Origin: Russula earlei
Taxonomy: Eukaryota; Basidiomycota; Agaricomycetes; Russulales; Russulaceae
NCBI GenBank assembly: GCA_025769875.1
Contig: JAGFNK010000311.1
Span: forward strand, 1-63,452
Length of the DNA stretch: 63,452 nt
Direction: 5' to 3'
Shown in pieces: positions 46,108 to 54,627 of this stretch. The position numbers and the translations under genes were made by a program. Position 1 is the first letter of the stretch. Each line of letters begins with the position of its first letter. The notes beneath the pieces were generated by a model. That model did not search any database and had not been told where the DNA came from. It worked only from the letters and a program-made list of their open reading frames with translations.

Positions 46108-46300
46108 AATTGTTTGCTTTGAATACTGCCTCTATATTTGCTTTCCATTGTGCGTATGTGACTGTACCACCTTCGAAGAGTGGTCTGTCGTAACAATGTT
46201 GGCTGCCCATGTAATGTTTTCCCATGGCTCCTACAGTGGGAGCATGGCTGCCTCTCAAGGGTGCGACATTTGTGGTTGCTGTGGGGGCGCTCATGGTGTT
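46108..46300 (-). pseudogene. Co-B gag, N-terminal part
   Basis: Minus-strand start of gag near 46300 (MSAPTATTNVAPLRGSH). 'PLFEGGTVTYAQWKANIEAVFKANN' is the copia Gag N-terminal motif with the conserved aromatic-xx-W. It is interrupted at 46107 by Z2. Confidence 0.88.
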
Positions 46301-46349
46301 TCATTATGCGATTTGGAAGCTGGTGGGAGTTCCTGATGTCAGGGACGAC

Positions 46350-46363
46350 CAGGTCTCATAATC
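46350..46363 (-). promoter_or_regulatory. Co-B primer-binding site (elongator Met tRNA, internal)
   Basis: In the element's sense the LTR is followed directly by GATTATGAGACC. Its complement, GGTCTCATAATC, fits the anticodon stem-loop of elongator tRNA-Met (anticodon CAU). This would be half-tRNA priming, from a different Met tRNA than Co-A. Confidence 0.65.
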
Positions 46364-46613
46364 TGTTGGAGCTATAGGGATGATAGCTCAGTCTTGTGTG
46401 TAAAAGACTATATTGGTTAGTTATCTAACCTATAGGGATGATAGCTATGTACAGCATTAGCTTTAAAGGAGTGTAAAGGAATGTGTAGTACTGACCTCAG
46501 TCTTGTGTGTAAAAGACTGAGGAAACAAACACGATAACTAAATTATTCTAATTATTTACATGTACTCTCCAGATTGTCTGTTCATGTGGCACTTAGCGGC
46601 TGCATGTCCAACA
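46364..46613 (-). repeat. Co-B 5' LTR
   Basis: A 250 bp LTR nearly identical to 34119-34368; same strong and weak hairpins. AGAAT duplication at 46614-46618. Confidence 0.94.
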
Positions 46614-47324
46614 AGAATCAACCATGGGACCATGCAATAAATCTGAAACCAGGAGCCACACAACAAGATTGTGGAGTCTACCATCTCACACCCAAAGAAC
46701 AGACAGCCTTGAAAGAATATTTGGATGAAAACTTATGAAGAGGCACTATATGCCATTCAAGAGCACCCATTGCCAGCCCTTTCTTCTTTGTGGAAAAGAA
46801 AGGAGGTTCCCTACAACCAGTACAAGACTACAGAGCATTAAATGAAATCACAGTCAAAGATGCATACCCCCTACCACTGATCCCTGACCTCATTGACAAG
46901 TTGGCTGATGCCACATACTTTACCAAATTTGATGTATGCACAGGTTACAACAACATCCACCTCAGACCAGGCAACAAACAGTTAGCAGCATTCAAGATGC
47001 CTCTAGGACTCTTCAAACCTCTAGTTATGACATTTGGGCTTTGAAAGACCCCTGTGACACTCCAACACTTCATGAACACCATTTTTAAGGAACTTATTGC
47101 AAGAGGAAGCATTGTCATATACCTTGATGATATCTTAATCATGGGACAAGCACTCAATGAGCTGGACACTCTCACACACAAAGTACTACAAATCCTTGAC
47201 AAATACAACCTCTACCTTAAGCCAGACAAATGTGCTTTTCAACAGATGACTATAGACTACCTTGGACTGTCAATCACAGCAGGAAAAATATCAATGGACC
47301 CTGTTAAAGTACAGAGAATACAGG
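46614..47324 (+). pseudogene. Gy-E reverse transcriptase, continued
   Basis: Resumes Gy-E after Co-B: 'QPWDHAINLKPGA', 'YHLTPKEQTALKEYL', 'ASPFFFVEKKGGSL', 'YFTKFDVCTGYNNIHL', then an in-frame TGA in place of the Cys/Ser before 'KTPVTLQHFMN', and an intact catalytic YLDDIL near 47119. 'YLGLSITAGKISMDPVKVQ' is the start of the connection domain. It stops at 47324 where Co-C inserts; RNase H and integrase should lie right of the window. Confidence 0.9.
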
Positions 47325-47756
47325 TGTTGAATCACGCAGTGATAAGGTAGATTAGATCATAGTAGATCTAATAAAACTTTATTCAGTTTCTGTGAGACAA
47401 AACTATTGTATCATATTTACCTAATAAAACTTTACTACAATGCATAATCAGCTACTGATAAGATCGTGAGATAGTAAGTACTTACTTCAGTTTCTGTGAG
47501 ACAAAACTGAAGTATCTACTGTATGTACAACACTCTTAAGTATCTGAGAGCATCCCTAATTATTTTATCTGTAGTAACTATCAATTGTTTTCACAATCGC
47601 TTTGTGCTAGCTACCGATTGTCTTAGATCACACTATCAATTTGCTATCATACGCATTGCAGCAGCTGAGCTGAAACGCTTATGGGGTCTGGGCCTGTGGG
47701 CTGCCCAGACAGTTTGGGCCAACGTGTCAACACCTTGGCTACTCTTCATCTCAACA
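47325..47756 (-). repeat. Co-C 3' LTR
   Basis: A 432 bp LTR (TGTTGAATCACG... to ...CATCTCAACA) with, just inside, TCCCCCCATGAT, the complement of the Co-A-type purine tract. Strong 10 bp hairpin 47484-47513 and weaker copy 47385-47404 sharing loop bases. Confidence 0.85.
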
Positions 47757-49163
47757 TCCCCCCATGATCTAGACAGTCCATAGATTAGATCAGATGAGAC
47801 CTAACCCAGTGACGAAGGAGTGCATTTATGTGTGGCGTGCATGCATCTTGGTAGACCATCAGCAAGTGGGTGAGTCAATAAGACTGTGAGTTGAGAGACT
47901 CCAAAAGGAAAGGTGAATGCATGTGAACGCAGAGTCGAGAGACTACAAGGAAAGGGTGTGAATGGGGTCAAGAGACTGCCTGTAGAGTGTTCAGATCTGC
48001 ACATAGGGGAGGCTGCTGTTAAAACATTAATATATTGCCTAGTCACCATAGGTGTTGCTTCTCTGGAGTGTTTGATCAAATGGATTTCCATGTCGGAACA
48101 GAGCAGAATGCAGAAGTGGAATGGAAGTCCACCATCCCAAGGTAAGACCTCTGAGATTACAGAAGCAGAGTGGAATCTGCCATCCCAAAGAGATCCGAGA
48201 TGTGCCTTGATTGATCAATGTCTGTGTTACCCAAACAATTGCCTGTAACACAGATCCCAAGGTATAATGCAATCTCACCTAGATCTGTCAACTCGTAGCG
48301 CATAGACAAAGATAGATATTGTGCCCATAGATATGAGTGCTGCCCATAGATGTGAGCATCAAGATTGCAAGGGTCACCTAAGATAATGATGTCATTGGCA
48401 GAGAGGATGTGAAGTGATAAGCAAAGGATCCCCCTGCGTCTTGGCGATGACATATGTCCACATGAGAATGTGTGTGCGCAAAGCTGAGATAAGTGCCACA
48501 TGGGTATGCATGCATGAGTCACTAAGGACTCCATGAGAATGTAAGTCCCATGAACAAGAGGCCTGTGTAAGACCAAAAAGTGTTTTTGGTGTGATGAAAC
48601 CTTGTGATTGCTCCAAATAATTCTAATCTTCTTCACCCAGTGAGCCAATGACAAACATCAACAAGACATCCTTGGATCTCCCAATCCATATGCTAGCATG
48701 GCCAATGCTGAACAAGAGTCGCTAAGACTCGGACCTGGCTACTGGTGAGAAGGTTTCATTAATGTCAATGCCTTGTAAATTGGGTGAACCCCTGTGGAAC
48801 TGAAATGCACGTGAAATCTCCAAGATTTGTGTGTTGCACACCCATTCCAATAAGATCGGCAAGATCCCAGGGACCAATTTTCACAAGCACACTGATCACG
48901 TATGAATACGTGACTTGTGACTCATCAGCAAAATCTGATAAAATGCCTTCCCAATATGTAGCCCAGTGATTGCTTCCACATAGCCAAGCCATATGTGATA
49001 AGCGCCCTCTCAGATCTGTGTGTGCAGTCCCTCCAAGACATTCAGAACATGGACACGAATAAGACCCAAGATGTGTAACTGAGAGCAGACGCAGTGGACC
49101 AATGAATTGTCCCAATAATGCTAAGTGAGGATGGCATAAACTGTATGGTGGAATGCATGCAAC
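47757..49163 (-). pseudogene. Co-C RNase H/RT/integrase remnants
   Basis: Minus strand. 'SANDIIILGDP' (about 48395-48365) and 'SMRYELTDLGEIALYLGI' with 'DIDQSRHISD' (48300-48190) are copia RT blocks, the first being the degraded Y-x-DD strand. 'GIDINETFSPVARSES' at about 48770-48722 is the RT start. Between 48790 and 49163 only weak integrase-tail similarity is seen. 47757-48150 should hold RNase H but shows no readable motif. Frameshifts are frequent. Confidence 0.72.
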
Positions 49164-49737
49164 TGTTGTGATCTACCCCTCATTTGGTCTGTTCCTAAAC
49201 TACCCCTTATTGTTCTTTACTTTCATCCCCATCCCCTTGGTTACGGTTTCATCCCTTGATACTGATGGCCCTTATTGTTTCATCTATTGTTGAGTTTCTT
49301 CTGCTATTGGCTCACTTTTATCTATTGTTCTGCATATAGTACTGTACAGCCTCGCTAGATACTGTATTTAAGCACCTGTAGAAGCTGGGGAATACCCCAA
49401 GCTTAGCTTTGTCCCATTTTCTGTCGCATCCCTTACCCTGTATACTCTCTCAAATCACAACTTGCTTGTGCTGGCCTATACTCTGCTTGACCTTAGCACA
49501 CCTCAAGGAACCCTTGTGTTCCTCTTCCTCCTCTGCCTCTCTCATCATCCTCCTCTCCTGTGAAACCAGGAGATCGCCTCTGTCTGTGGACTGAGTCATT
49601 GTCTGACTCAGCCTTGAGACACTAAACCCTTGATCCAGTCTCTTTGAGCCGGCCCCACTGAACCCTTGAACCAAGTCACAGGGACTTGGCCCCATTGAAC
49701 CTTGAGCTAACGCTCTTATGGCCATGACGCTGTAACA
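49164..49737 (+). repeat. Gy-B 5' LTR
   Basis: A 574 bp LTR, TGTTGTGATC... to ...CGCTGTAACA. TATA-like TATTTA at 49365-49370. A hairpin with a bulge at 49382-49404 (AAGCTGGGG, AATA, CCCCAAGCTT) overlaps the self-primer word AAGCTTAGCTT at 49399-49409. Confidence 0.92.
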
Positions 49738-49738
49738 C

Positions 49739-49749
49739 AAGCTAAGCTT
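49739..49749 (+). promoter_or_regulatory. Gy-B primer-binding site (self-priming type)
   Basis: AAGCTAAGCTT starts one base after the LTR. It is the exact reverse complement of AAGCTTAGCTT at 49399-49409, 34 nt downstream of the TATA-like box. Confidence 0.75.
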
Positions 49750-49849
49750 CCTTACTCCATTCTGGAGATTAACCTTGAATTACCATCAAATCACTGGGTC
49801 CGTGTCCAACCTAGACCCTCCCCAGATCTCCCACAACACATTGTAGGAA

Positions 49850-51268
49850 CTGCCACTTAGGACAGCTTCCACACCTTCCTCTGCTACATCACCACTGAAA
49901 ACAACAAAGAACTACTGGTCGAATTCATCAACAACTGCTGGTTTGAACTACAACTCAGAAGAGGACAACTCTACACACATCAGGATCTAGAACTTGTCAG
50001 GAATAGCCTCGGACTAGGTTATTGGAGGGAGAACGACCCTCTCTACAAACCATCATCAGAATCAGAAACCTCATCTACAGAAGGCAATCCCCCAGAACCA
50101 GAAAAAACTGCCAAAACCCAGACACCCTTTGAATCCCCTGCATTAGAACCAGAGGACCCCCTTGAAAACCAGGAACCCATTGAAACCCTAGAACTTGAAC
50201 CACAGAACCCCCCAGAACCCATTATGGCAGCCCAACCCCAAGTCGCTATCCAACCACCCCAAGTTGCTGCCCAAGCTCCCCAGGTGGCCACTCATGTCCC
50301 TCCAGTCATCACCCCACTTCCTCAAGTACCTGCCACAGCACCACAGGGCATTAATGGGTCCCTCAGTGGCAAAGAACCCACAGCATTCACAGGGGAAAGA
50401 AACAAAACAAAACGCTTCATCATGGAGTTTAACTTGTACTAGGGTCTCAATGATGACAAAGCAGTAATGACCTCCCCCTTCAAATGGGTAATGTTAGCCC
50501 TCTCCTACATTCAAGGAGAAAAGGTCAAAGAATGGGTCAATTTGCAGGCAACTGCACTCAGGGAAAAAGTAAACAGGGCCCAAAACCCTGTCAACAGAAT
50601 GAACGAAGCATTATGGAATGACTTTGTCACGTACTTTATTTTCAAATTTACTTACCAACACTGCAGAGAAAGAAGATGCCCAAGCAGCTCTTGTCAAACA
50701 TGTAATGAAGGACTCCCTTGACAACTATATCTCCACCTTCAAACAGCTTTTGACCAAAACTGGGTGGCCAGAAACAGATGTTATTGTGATTGAGAGTTTC
50801 AAAAACAGCCTAAAAACTGGACTCTACCACACGATTTTAAACAGAGATGTCTGGCCCACCACTCTTCAAGAATGGAAGGAAGAGGCCAGAAGACAACATT
50901 GATGATTCATCACCATCAGGGAGAAACTTAAAGGAAAAACTACACACTCCCCCTCAGAACACAAATCCCATCACCCTGACCACATGCAAGTGGATGCCAC
51001 CAAGTCCAACTTTAAGAAACATACTGAAGAAGAAAGGAAACAATTGGCAAAAGAAGGGTGTTGCTTCTGTTGCCGAGAGAAAGGCCACCTCAGCTGGGAG
51101 TGCCCCAAGAACACTGCCCCCACCACTTCCAAGGCACGCACTACCAAACCAACTCCAGAAACACCCAAGGAGGAAGAAGCCTCCACTATGGTGGCCTGCA
51201 TGAAAACATTACCAGCGGAGGATAGAGCCAAACTTTGGGACCACATCCTCAAGGAGGATTTTCTCTAG
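49850..51268 (+). pseudogene. Gy-B gag
   Basis: Upstream start not certain; the frame is readable from about 49850. 'ELLVEFINNCWFELQLRRGQ' and a Glu/Pro-rich linker lead to Pro/Gln/Ala repeats (50224-50350, 'PQVA' units). The Gag core starts 'GKEPTAFTGERNKTKRF'; TAG 50440-50442 stands where Trp would fit. 'DSLDNYISTFKQLLTKTG' follows after a frameshift near 50690. Two adjacent TGA at about 50900 precede 'FITIREKLK'. Zinc knuckle CFCCREKGHLSWEC (51063-51104). It ends with 'LKEDFL' and TAG 51266-51268. Confidence 0.88.
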
Positions 51269-53140
51269 GCCAAGGTACAACAGTTGGTACTAAGGCCCAA
51301 ATAGATACCATTGTTCAACATAAGGAAAACTCAATGAAAGTTCCCTTTATGATCACAACAAATGGAAAGACTGGCCAAGCGCTCCTAGACAGTGGAGCAA
51401 TGGAAAACTTCCTTAGCCAAGGAATTGTGGAAAATTTACAAATCCCACTTTGAACCCTCAGAACCCCCAGGCCCATTATTAATGTGGATGGTACTAACAA
51501 CCAAGGAGGAGCGCTAACCCATTACGCCCACATGGCCATACGTCATGGACCCACCACCTGACTTCTCACCTTCTATGTCACCAATTTGGGAGAAGATGGA
51601 ATGATCCTCGGATATCCCTTCTTGAAGGCAATAAACCCCCTCATCAATTGGAGTGCCAGTCATCTCAGAAACCATTCAGCGGTCCTTCTCACCCCTGTAT
51701 CCCTAACAAACCTGCCAAAGATCTGAGACGCACAAATAAGATCAACCACTATTCCCCCTGAATACTCATGGCATCAGAAAGTCTTCTCAGAAGAAGCAGC
51801 CAAACGACTCCCACCTAGACAAGGAGAACTCAATTTCAGAATCATCCTGAAACCAGACACCCCAAAATTCCTTGATTGTCAAACCTACCCTCTCCCCCAG
51901 AGTGAAAAACAAGAACTGTCTAGACAGATACAGGAAGACCTGGCCAAAGGCTTCATCAAGGATGGCATCTCAGACTTTGTATCTCCTGTCTTCTTTGTCC
52001 AAAAGAAGGATGGCACTGCCCCAAGAATGGTAGTGGACTACCAAAAGCTCAACAACGCCACCATTCCAGATTATCATGCCCTACCAAACATGGAAGAACA
52101 ATTACACCATCTAAGGGGCAAGACCACCTTTAGCAAATTTGATGTCAGAGCTGGCTACAATAACATCCTAATCCACCCAGAAGACCAACACAAGGGGGCC
52201 TTCAAAACTCAATTTGGCACATTCATCCCCATGGTAATGGGTTTCAGCTTTACCAATGCACTGGCAGCCTTTCAACAAGCCATGAACCACACTCTCAGAC
52301 CCTGGCTCCTCAAGTATCCAGAAAACACCTGCAACTACCTAGACAATGTGGCAATAGCCACAGGAGCTGGAGAAGAGCAACTACACTGACAAATTACACA
52401 TGAATTCCTTGATCTTCTGGAGAGGGACTCTTATTTCCTAAAAGCATCCCAGTGCGCCTTTGAACAAAGGGAGATCGACTTCCTGGGCTTCCAAATCAAC
52501 CAAGGAACCCTCAAAATTGACCCAGTCAAAATGGACGGCCTCAAAAACTGGCCAAGACCCCCCAATAACCTGAAACAAGTACAACAAATCATGGGGGCCC
52601 TCAATTACCAATGACCATTTATCTGAGATTTCTCTAAAATAGCTCACCCTATTTTTTCCACAATCAAGAAAGGAACCCCCTTCCTCTGGACCCCAGAAGC
52701 GACCTCATCCCTAGAAACTCTAATATCAGCAGTCTGCAATGACCCTGAACTCTACACTGCCAACCCTGACCTCCCATACAAATTAGAAACTGATGCCTCA
52801 CAATTCGCCACTGGAGCAATCCTATTTCAGAAAGACACAAGAGGAAAAAGAAAAATGATTGTTAATATGTCACACACATTCAACAAAGCAGAAAGGAACT
52901 ACCTGGTTTGGGATAGAGAGTTCCTAGCCTTGGTCCTCGCACTCCAGCACTGGTGGTACCTATTGGTCAGAACAAAACACCCCATCAAGATTTTTCCTGA
53001 TCATGCCAACCTCGCCCACTACCAACTCCCCCACAAAATCAATCAAAGAATTGCAGGTTACATTTCCACATTGGCAGATTATCATTTTGAAATCCACCAC
53101 AAACCTGGAACTTCCAATCACACAGACACTCTCTCATGAT
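51264..53140 (+). pseudogene. Gy-B protease, reverse transcriptase and RNase H
   Basis: The -1 frame from 51264 ('LGQGTTVGTKAQ') leads to the protease 'ALLDSGAMENFLSQG' (51382-51426). The RT core (52027-52389): 'MVVDYQKLNNA', 'FSKFDVRAGYNNILIHPEDQ', then NYLDNVAIA near 52335, again Y-x-D-N instead of Y-x-D-D. RNase H: 'YKLETDASQFATGAILF' (52780), 'NYLVWDREFLALVLAL' (52900), 'FPDHANLAHY' (52995), 'HHKPGTSNHTDTLS' then TGA TGA at 53137-53142, probably two arginines. More TGA at 52387, 52612 and 52624. Confidence 0.92.
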
Positions 53141-54627
53141 GACATGACCACAATGATGGGTCAGGAGATAACCAAAATATTATGGCACTCCCCGATAAAC
53201 TCTTCATTCGCATGCTTCACACCAAGGACCTCTACACCCAAGTCTTAACAAAACAAAGGAACTGAAAGTCAGACCTCCTCATGTGGAAGGTCAAACATGG
53301 TCTTCAAGAAGAAGAAGGTGTACTGTTCAAAGATGGGAAACTGGTGGTACCATATCAAGAACCCCTCTTATGAAAAATTTTACATACCTACCATGACAGT
53401 ATTCTTGGCAGACATACAGGAAATGCCCAAACCTTGTACTGGATCCAAGAATCCTTCTGGTGGCCCAAAATGGGCTATTTCATCCAAGATTACATTTGGG
53501 GTTGTGCCACTTGCCAAGCCAACAAATCTTCCACACACCCTACTTGCCCCCCGGTCTACCCAATTCCCCCTGAATTCCATAAAACCATTCCAAACCGTAG
53601 CCATCGACTGGATCGTTGACCTCCCCCTGTCAGAAGAAAACAATACCATCATGACCATCACGGATCATGATTCCACCAAAGCAGTGATATTCATACCTTG
53701 CCGTAAAGATATGGGAACTCTAGAAATGGCTAAATTATTTTTACAATATGCCTTCCCTTGGACCGGGGTTCCCTCAAAAATCATTTCCGATTGCAACTCC
53801 CGCTTCACCTCTGACTTATTCAAAGAAGTCTCTAGAATTTTGGGAACCAACCAAAACCTAAGTACTGCTTACCACCCTCAAACTGATGGAAAATCAGAAA
53901 GAACTAATCAAACTCTGGAAATGTATCTCCGCATCTACACTGGAGAGAAACAAGAAGAGTGGGCACACTGGCTTCCTATAGCCCAGTACCATTTCAATGC
54001 TCACAAATCCACAACCACCAAACAAACCCCTTACGAGTTGCTCATCAGCTTTAACCCACAGGGACTCAGCACCCAGCTAAAGTCCAAGTTCCCAGGAATT
54101 CAAGAACACCTCCAGGCTCTAAAAGATATGCAAGAATCGGCCCAAGAAGCAATGAAAAAGGCACAAAGCCACTGGATCAAGGAAACCAAATTCAAAGGGT
54201 TCGAAGAAGGACAGAAGGTTTGGTTGGAGGGGACTAATTTAAAGACCCCCCATCAGTTTCAGAAGTTCCATCCTAAACTGTTCGGACCTTTTGTCATCAC
54301 TAACAGAATTTCCCATGTTGTCTACCAACTCTGCCTTCCCCCTCAATGGAGTATCCACAACGTCTTCCATGCCTCCCTTCTATCACCCATCACTGAAACG
54401 GCTGAACATGGTCCTAACTTCCCTGAACCCCCCTCTGACCTCCTCTTGGGAGAATATGAGGTCGAGAAGGTCACCGCCCAACGTCTCCATAGGAACCGAC
54501 TCCAGTACAGAGTCTGGTGGAAAGGGTACTCCACAGCAGAAGACACCTGGGAACCCCTCTCAAACCTTAAAAATGCCCAAGATGCCATCGCTACCTTTCA
54601 TCTACAACAACCTACCAAACTCCACAC
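53140..54627 (+). pseudogene. Gy-B integrase with chromodomain
   Basis: HHCC remnants 'HTYHDSILG' and 'GCATCQANKSS' (53385-53530, one frameshift). Core: D in VAIDWIVDLPLS (53600), D in IISDCNSRFTSDLF (53783), E in TDGKSERTNQTLEMYL (53883). 'VYQLCLPPQWSIHNVFHASLLSP' is the GPY/F-type tail. Chromodomain at 54450-54600: 'EYEVEKVTAQR', 'LQYRVWWKGYSTAEDTWEPLSNL'. The ORF is open from about 53297 to 55006, the longest in the window, and runs on into the next region. Confidence 0.93.

Larger units (their letters stand above)
34119..46613 (-). mobile_element. Co-B: Ty1/copia element carrying Z1 and Z2
   Basis: A minus-strand copia element with two 250 bp LTRs and 5 bp duplications AGAAT (34114-34118, 46614-46618). 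It spans 12.5 kb because Z1 (37996-40939) and Z2 (41056-46105) are inserted in its gag; without them it is about 4.5 kb. In its own direction: 5' LTR, primer site, gag, protease, pre-integrase, partial integrase, the start of RT, the end of RNase H, 3' LTR. Most of RT is missing, so it is an internally deleted copy. Confidence 0.94.
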
